The translations under genes and the position numbers were made by a program. Shown here in pieces: positions 22,941-33,600 of a stretch of DNA of 64,000 nucleotides; within the stretch, counting starts at the first letter, position 1, and every line of letters begins with the position of its first letter. The notes under the pieces are model-generated. The model saw only the letters and a list, made by a program, of their open reading frames with translations, searched no databases and was not told where the DNA came from. This stretch comes from Euglena gracilis. Its lineage: Eukaryota > Euglenida > Euglenophyceae > Euglenales. The stretch lies in assembly GCA_039621445.1 (NCBI GenBank), contig CP154956.1:39210553-39274552 (forward strand), written 5' to 3'.

Positions 22941-24190
22941 TCAAAACGATTACTCACCTCAAAGGATTTTTGGGATTAGCCCAATACTACGCGATTTATA
23001 TGAAAGACTTCGCGAAAATCGCGGTGCCCCTCACCAGACAGCTCAAAAACCGGGCTGTTGACAACACCAAAGTCATTTGGGATGACCAAATGCCCGAGGC
23101 CCTTGAGAAAATAAAGGTTTTTCTTTTGGAGAATGTTTTCCTCGAAATCGCGGACCCCTACAAACCATACGTGTTGGAAGTCGACAGCAGCGATTACGCT
23201 GTTGGCGGAGTTCTTAGCCAGCATAATGCGGCGAATGAGCTCCGACCTGTGGCTTTCTTCGGCAGAAAGTTACAGGGCGACGATGGAAAAGGTCAAGTCA
23301 AATGGAGTATACGCGAGAAGGAAACCTACGCAATCGTGCTTATACTCCAGAAATTCCGAAGGTGGGTAGCTAGCAGCCTCGTCCAGATCCTCGTCAAGAC
23401 CGACCATGAGAGTCTCCAACACTGGTACACCGAGGATTTGAACAAGGCCATGTCATCGGTCGGAAGGCGATGCAAATGGCATGAGTTCTTGAGTCAATTC
23501 AACCTTGTGGTTATTTATACCCCTGGTCACACACAAAAAGTAGCGGATCCGCTCAGTCGGGCCCCTTGGTATTACCCTGGGAACCCGGATGAGGGAGACG
23601 CGACTTTTCATGGAATTCAAGAAGCTGACGAATACCCACGTCGAAACGACGCTGCGGATAATCTTTTGGATTCTTTTCCCGTTTCACAACTATTCCTGGT
23701 CGCACCAGTGCGCGGAAGGCGCCCACGTGGAAACACGTCCGGGCCCTGGCGTATTACGCGTACGGAGTCCCCTTCCCCACTGTTCTTTCGCGAATGGGAT
23801 TATAGTCGTGATCCGGTGTATGACACCATTGTCACCAGACTTCGTAATGGCGAAGTGCTGGAGAATTACACTCTTTCACCTTTACGGTTGGTTTTTCGCA
23901 ATGAATTGGGTTACAAATATTGTATCCCCCAGGACCTGGTTGATGATGTGATTTTGTGCTATCACAACCATGGTCACCCTGGGGCCCCCAAACTTCTTTC
24001 GTTGGTGGGCCACAGGTATTGCACAACCCTGAGCGAGAAAGAGCTTTACTCACGCTGTTTGCGAATAGCGCAACGGTGTCAAATTTGTCAAGCGGTAAAA
24101 CCCCGCAGAGGTACCCCCCCGGTACGATGGACTTTTTCCCCGTACCCCCTGACATTTTTACATCCCTCTGCATGGATTTTCTGGAATTAG
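22860..24190 (+). pseudogene. RT thumb, RNase H and integrase zinc-binding domain
   Basis: After the frameshift: LEAIKKWTPEVIKTITHLKG FLGLAQYYAIYMKDFA (RT connection), VLEVDSSDYAVGGVLSQ and ETYAIVLILQKFRRW and TDHESLQHWY (RNase H with Asp/Glu/Asp catalytic residues), YTPGHTQKVADPLSRAPW (typical RNase H end). The integrase HHCC zinc domain follows (YHNHGHPGAPKLLS ... CLRIAQRCQICQ). A second frameshift near 24150 leads into the integrase core. Confidence 0.8.
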
Positions 24191-24693
24191 AACCGTGCAA
24201 AGGAACGGACGACAAAATTTACGATTACGTTTTCGTTGTCGTCTGCAGGCTGAGTGGGTAGATTGTAGCCATTCCATGCCAGAAGTCAGGGTTGACTGCC
24301 CAAAGTTTGGCAACTATATTTTTGGAGAAATGCATTTGCTTAATGGGTTTACCGAATGAAATCGTGAGTGATCAAGACCATTTGATTTCTTCAAGGTTTT
24401 TCACCACTTTGTGCGGTTTACTCGGAATCGAGCAACATTTTTCCATTATATACCGACCCAAAGGCAATGGTAGAGCCGAGGCAGCCGTGAAATCCGTCGT
24501 GAATATGCTTCGCATTTCACTGGCTGACTCGCGCAGCAACTGGATATCAGTTCTACCATGGTCTTTGTTTTATATCAATACCCTACCAGGGTTGGTTTTA
24601 CCTCACTCCCCCTATAAATTAGTTTTCGGACGGGACCCTCCGGCCATGGCTATTCCGTACCCACACGCGGTCACCGGGACTATACACAGGTGA
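24150..24693 (+). pseudogene. Integrase catalytic core
   Basis: Encodes LCMDFLELEP (first Asp of DDE), SDQDHLISSRFF (second Asp) and IIYRPKGNGRAEAAVKSV (Glu of DDE), so the catalytic triad is intact. An in-frame TAG at 24259-24261 interrupts it. The frame ends where a local inversion begins. Confidence 0.8.
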
Positions 24694-24895
24694 CTTGAAA
24701 TTCTGCAAAAACGATTTCCGTTTGGTTGCATGAATATCAGTCACGCGCTTCTGGACTGCAGAACGTAGATTTTCTACCTCCGCAAACCAGGTCTCGCAAC
24801 TGACACTCGTTCGGGCGGGTCTCTCCGAAGGGACATCCCCTCTCGATGCCCGCGGAAGCGCGGCCATCTCAGCCATCAGGCTCTCGTCGCCTCCC
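24690..24895 (-). pseudogene. Inverted fragment of the integrase C-terminal domain
   Basis: On the minus strand this stretch encodes ETWFAEVENLRSAVQKRVTD and SPVYSPGDRVWVRN, the expected continuation of the plus-strand integrase (helix plus the 'PGD.VWVR' SH3-like start). The block of about 200 bp has thus been inverted inside the element. Breakpoints are approximate. Confidence 0.7.
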
Positions 24896-25447
24896 ACCGT
24901 ATGCGGGTGTGATGATCCACCGCACGGCGGAGACGATGAACCGGGTTATGCGTATGAGCGCAAACCCGGCACCAGACCACCTCACGCAGGCATTGTGGGA
25001 TGACCACTGCCGTAATGTTTTGACCATCGCGAATACCCCTCCGGCCCTGTGGTGTATGTGCGCCCAGGCGACGATGACCGGTCTGGTGTATTACACCGAC
25101 CCGGATGCGTCGGGATTCGCGGCAGACATTACCATGCGTGACCTGGGCGTGGAAGTCCCGCCACAGGTCGCACGGCAGATACCACCAGTTGGCACTTACA
25201 CCGCACATTTTCGTGCTCACTCCCCCGGATTACCCGAGGAAGAGACAGTGGAAGCACCTGTCCGGAGTGAACACCCACGTGTGAAAGAAAGTATTTTTCG
25301 ATCCCCTGAGCGCATGCCCCGGCGGGACTATCCTGCGCAGGAGCCTGTGTCTCAGTATACCGTCTCTGGGGATTACCCCCAGGAGGCGCCAATGCCACGG
25401 GATCAGTACGTATATCCACCTCAACCCCACCCAACCATACCTGACCC
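24896..25447 (+). pseudogene. Accessory ORF A, first part (unrecognised)
   Basis: Open frame after the inversion: PPYAGVMIHRTAETMNRVMR ... ALWDDHCRNVLTIANTPPAL ... VYYTDPDASGFAADITMRDL, then a Pro/Glu-rich tail ending PHPTIPDP at the array insertion. It resumes at 32068 after the 6.6-kb insertion. No family recognised; no signal peptide or membrane segment is evident. Confidence 0.5.
25427..25447. repeat. 21-bp target duplication, left copy
   Basis: A 21-base stretch ending CATACCTGACCC, exactly repeated at 32068-32088 on the other side of the tandem array. Confidence 0.9.
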
Positions 25448-27228
25448 AGGGTGTGACGTAGAGCTGAGCTCTTTGGGAGACCACCCCGGCCCGGCCCGGG
25501 AAAAAGCGCTCATTTTTGGCTCAAAAACAGTTTTTCTGGGTTAGGGAGGCCAGAAAACATCGTTTTGGGGCAAAATTTTTTTTCGATTTTTTCGACTTTT
25601 TTGACCGGTTTTGACCCAAAGTCATGGGTTGGTGGCCCAAAACGGGGCGCTGGCGGGTCGAAAAACGCTCCTTTTCGGCTCAAACACAGGCTTTCCGGGT
25701 CTGGGAGGCCAAAAAACATCGTTTTGGGGCAAAATTTTTTTCGATTTTTTTCGACTTTTTTGACCCGGTTTTGCCCCAAAGTCAATGGGTCGGCGGCCCG
25801 AAACGGGGCGCCGGCGGGTCGAGAAACGCTCATTTTTGGCTCGAAAACACTTTTTTCGGGTCCGGGAGGTCAAAAATCATGGTTTTGGGCAAAAAAAATT
25901 TTTCGAATTTTTTCGACTTTTCGACCCAAAAATGGCCAAGTCCACCGGCCGGGGGGAGGGCCCCAACCACGGGGGGCATGGGGGGGGGGGGTCCGGGTCG
26001 GAAAATTTTTTTTCGCCCAAAAACACTTTTTTTGATGTTCTGAGGTGAAAAAAAATGTTTTTGGGCGAAAAAATTTTTTCAAAATTTTGGGTCCCGACCT
26101 GCCTGCAACCCGACCCCCCCCGCCCATCTGCCCTCACGGCGCCTGCAGGGGTCCCCGAATACCCAAATCTGGCCCAAAATCGCACAACCAGGCCCCGGGA
26201 ACCCCAAAAAACGGTCAAAACCCCCCCCTAAGCCTAATGTTTGACCCCCTGGTTTGGGTTCAACTCCCCGTCTAGCCCGAGATACGGCCAATTTACGGTT
26301 TCGGCCGCGAAATGGCCAGAACTGGCCATAACTGGCCCAAAACCCCCAAAACGGCCATACCTCGGGCTAGGCGAGGAGTTGTCCCAAACCGCGCATATCG
26401 ATCGATAGGGCGTTCCAAGGTCGTCAAGTGAGGTCGCCATCACTTTTCCTCAACTCCGCAGCGTTTTCGAGATATTTTGAATTTTTCGATTTTTGGACCC
26501 CAGCCCGGCCGCCCTCGAACCCCCGCAGGGGTCCCCGAACACCCAAAACTGGCCCAAAATGGCGCAACCAGACCCCGGGAACCCCAAAAAACGGTCAAAC
26601 CCCCCCCCCTAAACCTAATGTTTGACCCCCTGGTTTGGTTCCAACTCCCCGTCTAGCTCAAGATGTGGGCAATTTACGGTTTCGGGCCCCGAACGGGCCC
26701 GAAACGGCCAAAACTGGCCAAACTGGCCCAAAACCACAAAACGGCCATATCTCGGGCTAGGCGGGGAGTTGGCCCAAACCGCGCATACCGATCGATCGGG
26801 CGTCCCAAAGTTGTGGAACGACGTCCTCTTCACTTTTTCTCAACTCCGCGGCGTTTTCGAGATACTTTGAAAATTTCGATTTTTTGACCCCAAAATGACC
26901 CTGCAATTTCCCTGGAAAAAAAAACGGTAGACAACTTTTTTGCTCGGGCCACATCTCCGGACTGGCGGAGAGTTGCGGGTAACCGAAGGGCTCTGGTGGT
27001 ACTAGGGACCGTCCCCTAACCTTTAGGCCATTCACTTTGGGGGCCCGGAAATCCAGTCACATCGATAATCCTAGGGTTTCCGGACCTACCGGGCGGGGGG
27101 GGGGGGGGGGCGGGGGGGGGGGGGGGGGCGGGGGGGGGGGGGGGGGGGCGGGGGGGGGGCGGGGGGGGGCCCTCCGGCCCCGGTGGTAAGCTTCGCTCTT
27201 ACTCTAAAGAGATAAGAGCTCAGCGACC
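25448..27228. repeat. Array unit 1
   Basis: 1,781 bp. Hairpin at about 26009-26075 with CGCCC/GGGCG stem bases; two copies of the GTTTGACCCCC subrepeat; G-run block at 27089-27172. Confidence 0.8.
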
Positions 27229-28671
27229 AGGGTGTGACGTAGAGCTGAGCTCTTTGGGAGGCCACCCCGGCCCGGCCCGGGAAAAACGCTCATTTTCGGC
27301 TCAAAAACAGTTTTTCTGGGTCAGGGAGGCCAAAAAACATCGTTTTGGGGCCAAAAAAAATTCGATTTTTTTCCGACTTTTTTGACCAGTTTTGACTCCC
27401 AATCAATGGGTTGGTGGCCCAAAACGGCGCGCTCGGGGGTCGAAAAACGCTCATTTTCGGCTCAAACACAGGCTTTCCGGGTCCGGGAGGCCAAAAAACA
27501 TCGTTTTGGGGCAAAAAATTTTTTTCGATTTTTTTCGATTTTTTGACCCGGTTTTGACCTAAAGTCAACGGAATGTCGGCCCAAAACGGGGCGCTGGCGC
27601 GTCGAAAAACGCTCAATTTTGGCTTGAAAACACTTTTTTCGGGTCCGGGAGGTCAAAAATCATGGTTTTGGGCAAAAAAATTTTTTCGATTTTTTTCGAC
27701 TTTTTGACCCAAAAATGGCCAAGTCCACCGGCCAATGGCGGGCCCCAGCCACGGGGGGCATGGGGAGGGGGGTCCGCGTCGGAAAATTTTTTTTCGCTCA
27801 AAAACACTTTTTTTGATGTTCTGAAGTGAAAAAAAGTGTTTTTGAGCGAAAAAAAATTTTTCAAAATTTGGGGCAAAGACAGGACAAAAGAAAAAAAACT
27901 CGCCCCAACACGAAATAGAAGGAGAACGATAGGGTCACCGATACCCAAAAACAAAAAAAAAAATGGCCCAAAATCGCAAAACCAGACCCCGGGAACCCCA
28001 AAAAACGGTCAAACCCCCCCCCTAAACGTAATGTTTGACCCCCTGGTTTGGGTTCCAACTCCCCGTCTAGCCCGAGATACGGCCAATTTACGGTTTTCGG
28101 TCCTGACACCGAACGTTGATTTCCCTAATTGGGGGGCCCCGACGGGCCGCATGCCAAAACTGGCCAAAGTGGCCCAAAACTAAAAAAAAAACGGCCGTAT
28201 CTCGGGCTAGGCGAGGAGTTGGCCCAAACCGCGCATACCGATCGAACGGGCGTCCCAAAGTTATGGAACGACGTCCCCTTCACTTTTCCTCAACTCCGCA
28301 GCGTTTTTGAGATATTTTGAATTTTTCGATTTTTTTACCCCAAAAATGACCCTGCGATTTCCCGGAAAAAAAAACGGTACACAACTTTTTTGCTCGGGCC
28401 AGATCTCCGGACTGGCGGGGAGTTGCAGTTAATCCAAGGGCTCTGGAGAAACTAGGGATCCTCTCCTAACCTATAGACTATTCATTTTGGGGGTCCGGAA
28501 ATCGGGTCACATCGATAATCCTGGGGTGGCCGGACCTACTCAGGGAGGGGGGGGGGGGGGGGCGGGGGGGGGGGGGGGCCGGGGGGGGGCGGGGGGGGGG
28601 GGGGGTCAGGGGGGGTTTGGGGGGGGTGGTAAGCTTCGCTCTTACTCTAAAGAGATAAGAGCTCAGCGACC
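27229..28671. repeat. Array unit 2
   Basis: 1,443 bp, the shortest unit, with only one GTTTGACCCCC subrepeat. Hairpin at about 27787-27858 with CGCTC/GAGCG stem bases; G-run block at 28544-28625. Confidence 0.8.
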
Positions 28672-30469
28672 AGGGTGTGACGTAGAGCTGAGCTCTTTGG
28701 AAGACCACCCCGGACCGGACCGGGGAAAAGGCTCATTTTCGGCACAAAAACAGTTTTTCCGGGTCAGGGAGGCCGGCCAAAAAACACGGGTTTGGGGCCA
28801 AAATTTTTTTCGATTTTTTTCGACTTTTTTGACCGGTTTTGACCCAAAGTCATGGGTTGGTGGCCCAAAACGGGGCGCTGGCGGGTCGCAAAACGCTCAT
28901 TTTCGGCTCAAAAACAGTTTTTCCGCGTCCGGGAGGCCAAAAAACATCGTTTTGGGGCAAAAAAAAATTTTTCGATTTTTTTCGACTTTTTTGACCCGGT
29001 TTTGACCCAAAGTCAATGGGTTTCGGCCCAAAACGGGGCGCCGGCGGGTCGAAAAACGCTCAATTTTGGCTTGAAAACTCTTTTTTCGGGTCCGGGAGGT
29101 CAAAAATCATGGTTTTGGGCAAAAATTTTTTTTCGAATATTTTCGACTTTTTGACCCAAAAATTGCTAAGTCACCGGCCAGGGGGGGGGGAGCCCAGCCA
29201 GGGGGGGCATGGGGGGGGGTCCGGGTCGGAAAAATTTTTTTCGCTCAAAAACACTTCTTTTGATGTTCTGAAGTGAAAAAAAGTGTTTTTGAGCGAAAAA
29301 AAATTTTTCGAAATTTTGGGTCCCGACCTGCCACTCGACCCCCTCTCGCCCAGCCGCCCTGACGGCGCCCGGTGGGGTCCCCGAATACCCAAAACTGGCC
29401 CAAAATCGCACAACCAGGCCCCGGGAACCCCAAAAAAACGGTCAAAACCCCCCCCCCTAAACCTAATGATTGACCCCCTGGTTTGGGTCCCAACTCCTCG
29501 TCTAGCCCGAGATACGGCCAATTTACGGTTTCGGGCCCCGAAATGGCCAGAACTGGCCAAACTGGCCCAAAACCCCCAAAACGGCCATGCTAGGCGAGGA
29601 GTTGTCCCAAACCGTGCATACCGATCGATAGGGCGTTCCAAGGTCGTCAAGTGAGGTCGCCATCACTTTTCCTCAACTCCGCAGCGTTTTCGAGATATTT
29701 TGGATTTTTCGATTTTTGGACCCCAGCCCGGCCGCCCTCGAACCCCCCGCAGGGGTCCCCGAACACCCAAAACTGGCCCAAAATGGCGCAACCAGACCCC
29801 GGGAACCCAAAAAAAACGGTCAAACCCCCCCCCCTAAACCTAATGTTTGACCCCCTGGTTTGGGTTCCAACTCCCCGTCTACCTCGAGATATGGGCAATT
29901 TACGGTTTCGGGCCCCGAACGGGCCCGAAACGGCCAAAACTGGCCAAACTGGCCCAAAACCACAAAACGGCCGTATCTCGGGCTAGGCGGGGAGTTGGCC
30001 CAAACCGCGCATACCGATCGATCGGGCGTCCCAAAGTTGTGGAACGACGTCCTCTTCACTTTTTCTCAACTCCGCGGCGTTTTCGAGATATTTTGAAAAT
30101 TTCGATTTTTTGACCCCAAAATGACCCTGCAATTTCCCCGGAAAAAAAAACGGTAGACAACTTTTTTGCTCGGGCCATATCTCCAGACTGGCGGAGAGTT
30201 GCGGGTAACCGAAGGGCTCTGGAGGTACTAGGGACCGTCCCCCAACCTATGGGCCATTCACTTTGGTGGCCTGGAAATCCAGTCACATCGATAATCCTAG
30301 GGTTTCCGGACCTACCCAGGGGGGGCGGGGGGGGGGGGGGGCGGGGGGGGGGGGGGGGGGGGGGCAGTGGGGGGGGGGGGGGCTGGGGCGCGGGGGTGGG
30401 GTCCGACCCCCCTCCGGCCCCGGTGGTAAGCTTCGCTCTTACTCTAAAGAGATAAGAGCTCAGCGACCC
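28672..30469. repeat. Array unit 3
   Basis: 1,798 bp with two GTTTGACCCCC subrepeats, closest in layout to unit 1. Hairpin at about 29238-29305; G-run block at 30309-30405. Confidence 0.8.
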
Positions 30470-32067
30470 AGGGTGTGACGTAGAGCTGAGCTCTTTGGGA
30501 GACCACCCCGGCCCGGCCCGGCGGCCCGGCCCGTCCGGCGGCCCGGCGTCCCGGGCAGGCCGGCGGCCCGGCGGCCCGGCCCGGCCGGCGGTCCGGCGGC
30601 CCAGCGGCCCGGCCCGGATGGTGGGTCGAAAAACGCTCATTTTCGGCTCAAAAACAGGAGACCAAAAAACATTGTTTTGGGCAAAAAAAAATTTTCGATT
30701 TTTTTCAACTTTTTTGACCCGGTTTTGACCTAAAGTGAATGGGTTGGCTTCCCAAAACGGGGCGCCGGCGGGTCGAAAAACGCTCATTTTTGGCTCGAAA
30801 ACACTTTTTTCAGGTCCGGGAGGTCAAAAAACATGCTTTTGGGCAAAAAATTTTTTGAATTTTTTTTGACTTTTTGACCCAAAAATGGCCATGGGAGGGC
30901 CCAAGCCAGGGCGGGGGGCATGGGGGGGGTGCGGGTCGGAAAAAACTTTTTCGCCCAAAAACACTTTTTTTGATGTTCTAAAGTGAAAAAAAGTGTTTTT
31001 GAGCAAAAAAAAATTTTTCAAAGTTTTGGGTCCCGACCTGCCACCCGAACCCCCTCGCCCAGCCCCCCTGACGGCGCCCGGTGGGGTCCCCGAACACCCA
31101 AAACTGGCCCAAAAGCGCACAACCAGACCCCGGGAACCCCAAAAAACGGTCAAAACCCCCCCCTAAACGTAATGTTTGACCCCCAGTTTGGGTCCCAACT
31201 CCCCGTCTAGCCCGAGATACAGCCAAATTACGGTTTCGGGCCCCGAACGGACCAGAACTGGCAAAATTGGCCCAAAACTCCCAAAACGGCCGTATCTCGG
31301 GCTAGGCGACGAGTTGTCCCAAATCGCGCATACCGATCGGTCGGGCGTTCCAGGGTCGTCAAATAAGGTCGCCATCACTTTTCCTCAACTCCGCAGCGTT
31401 TTCGAGATATTTTGAAATTTTTGATTTTTGGACCCCCAGCCCGGCGGCCCTGACGGCGCCCGTTGGGTCCCCGAATACCCAAAACTGGCCCAAAATGGCA
31501 CAACCAGACCCCGGGAACCCCAAAAAACGGTCAAAACCCCCCCCTAAACCTAATGATTGACCCCCTGGTTTGGGTTCCAACTCCTCGTCTAGCCCGAGAT
31601 ACGGCCAATTTACGGTTTCGGGCCCCGAACAGGCCCGACACGGCCAAAACTGGCCAAACTGGCCCAAAACCCCAAAACAGCCGTATCTCGGGCTTCACTT
31701 TTTTTGCAACTCCGCAGCGTTTTCCAGATATTTTGAATTTTTCGATTTTTTTACCCCAAAACGACCCTGCAATTTCCCCGGAAAAAAAAAAAGGTAGACA
31801 ACTTTTTTGCTCGGGCCATATCTCCGGACTGGCGGGGAGTTAGGGCTATTATAAGGGTGCGTTAGAAACTTGGGACCCTCTCCTAACCTATAGGCTATTA
31901 ACTTTTCGGGTCCGGGAATCCAATCACATCGATAATCCTCTGGTGACTGGACCTACCCAAGGGGGGCGGGGGGCGGGGGGGCGGGGGGGGGACGGGGGGT
32001 TCCGACCCCCCCGTCGCCGGGGTGGTAAGCTTCGCTCTTACTCTAAAGAGATAAGAGCTCAGCGACC
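30470..32067. repeat. Array unit 4
   Basis: 1,598 bp. Starts with a CCCGGCGGCCCGG-rich expansion (30506-30620). Hairpin at about 30945-31013 is less perfect than in the other units. Ends at the right-hand 21-bp target duplication. Confidence 0.8.
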
Positions 32068-32350
32068 CCACCCAACCATACCTGACCCTATCCCACGACG
32101 TCCTGCGGAGGGAAATCCTCCCCCGACGTCTGACTCTGCCCGAAGCGCTCGTCCGCGGGAAGCCGCGGCAGCGCCTCGTGCGGCACCAGTTCCCCCGGTA
32201 CGGGATGAACCCGTTAACCCGTGGACTGGCCGGCCGTTTGAGACTGAGGAGGAGCGTCAACAGTATGAATATGCTGTGACGATCCAACGACAAATCGCAC
32301 GTCGCCCCCCTGTTTCCGCTGGCCAGGGACACCCTGCCCGGGCGAAATGA
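32068..32350 (+). pseudogene. Accessory ORF A, second part
   Basis: Starts with the duplicated PHPTIPDP codons and continues IPRRPAEGNPPPTSDSARSA ... FETEEERQQYEYAVTIQRQI to a TGA that overlaps the next ATG (ATGA at 32347-32350). Pro/Ala/Arg-rich; unrecognised. Confidence 0.5.
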
Positions 32351-33003
32351 CACGGGACGAGCGCCAGCAGTATGCTGCTGCTGTGTCGGCTCTCACAGGA
32401 GTCCCAGCTCCATCACGATCAAGTCAACCAGCGCGACAGCAGGACGTTGCTGTGGCGGAAGCGCCTCCAGCACGGCCCACAGGCTCTGCCGCCGGCAAGC
32501 GTGACCGCGGCCCGGAAAATCTGACGCCGCAGCCACAGCGCCGCTCGCCGAGGTCGTAAAATCCGCCCGCGGCGATGCACGTCGACGCTGAGGAGGAAGC
32601 TCCGCCAGCGCCAGACGTGTCGGCAGAACGGGCACGTCGGGAAACCCGACCATCCCCAGTCGCACCGGTTTACTCGAATCGTGGTGACGCTGAGCAGGAA
32701 TTTGCTCGAACACCAAGCACGGAATCCGTGACTTACCCCGTGTTTACACCAGAAGACCCAGAATACTGGGAATACTTTGACCCATACCGGCCGACCTTTG
32801 AATGGCTGTCTAACACAAAGGGTAAGGGGAAGGGTAAAGGCAAGGGTAAGGGGAAAGGAAAAGGCCAGGAGAAAGGTGGGAAAGCCCCACCTGGCAAAGG
32901 CGGAAAAGCCGCCTGGCCAGCTCCAGGCAAAGGCGGAAAATCTGCCGGAGCCCCAGCAGGCAAGGGCGGGAAAGCCGCCGAACCTTCGAAAACAAAGGAT
33001 TAG
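32347..33003 (+). pseudogene. Accessory ORF B with Lys-Gly tail
   Basis: Starts at the ATGA overlap (MTRDERQQYAAAVSALTGVP). An in-frame TAA at 32557-32559 splits it, and the same frame continues from MHVDAEEEAPPAPDVS. The C-terminus is KGKGKGKGKGKG followed by KGGKA repeats, like the Gly-Lys-rich nucleocapsid tail of the chromovirus Gag at 47123. That suggests a basic nucleic-acid-binding protein, but no family is recognised. Confidence 0.5.
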
Positions 33004-33072
33004 GGGCCTCAGGAAGCCTGGAGGAGATCTGGCCGAAAATCGACGAGGATCTCCGTTCACAAGGGCAGGCAA

Positions 33073-33600
33073 GTGATCAAGGAGCGGTGCTCAAGTGGCA
33101 ATCGAGAAGATCTCCAAACGCACAGGCGAGGATCTCCAATGATCCGACAGATGCGCACGATTGCAGAACGTATACAGTCAACGTTCGTTGTTTCGGCCGA
33201 CTCATGCTGGGACCCGTTCTGGAGAACCTGGTTCTGGGAGCGATTGACCCTGTTTCTGACTGTCATTTTCTGACACGAAACGGTCGACATGAAGGATACA
33301 CTGTGAGCGCGGGAACGTTCGTCGGAAGAACGAAATAAGAATTTCAACATGTTTTCAGCAAGTACGGAACAAATTAATACTTCCGGAGAAACTATGCTGT
33401 TACAACAACCTCCAGTCTTCTTGGGATATGCTGTTAAGGTACTGGACGTGGACCTTGCGGATACCCCCAGCGGTACTTCGGAGAACGGGAAAATCGTTGA
33501 CTCTGGAGGAAATGCCGGCATGCCAACCCGACCAGGAGATTCCTCCTGCATCAGTGCCGGAATCCCCAGATCGGAACGCAAGACCGAAAGGTGCTGAAAC
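33073..33600 (+). pseudogene. Short open frames leading into accessory ORF C
   Basis: Two overlapping frames (LKWQSRRSPNAQARISNDPT to 33338; MFSASTEQINTSGETMLLQQ to 33597) of non-repetitive composition directly precede the 1020-codon frame. They may be frameshifted parts of its N-terminus. No motif recognised. Confidence 0.35.

Larger units (their letters stand above)
25448..32067. mobile_element. Four-unit tandem array of a non-coding TIR-like element
   Basis: Four units of 1.78, 1.44, 1.80 and 1.60 kb, each starting AGGGTGTGACGTAGAGCTGA and ending GATAAGAGCTCAGCGACC. The unit ends are imperfect inverted repeats of each other (GCTGAGCTCTT...GACCACC against GCTGAGCTCTT...TACCACC in reverse complement). 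Each unit holds 1-3 copies of a ~180-bp 'GGGTCGAAAAACGCTCATTT' subrepeat, an A/T hairpin, one or two copies of a ~330-bp 'GTTTGACCCCCTGGTTTGGG' subrepeat, and a terminal G-run block. One 21-bp target duplication flanks the whole array. No credible coding frame. Confidence 0.85.

Noticed and set aside
25500-30800. Similarity of 'CGCTCATTTTTGGCTCAAAA' in the array to the dinoflagellate spliced leader (..GCCATTTTGGCTCAAG)
   Set aside because: Recalled from memory, with an insertion and mismatches, and embedded in a larger repeat with no GT donor after it; chance resemblance cannot be excluded.
25500-31850. Many 60-240-codon frames such as 'FFSIFSTFLTGFDPKSWVGG' in the tandem array
   Set aside because: They recur on both strands with frame changes between units, as expected for non-coding repeats lacking stops by composition.
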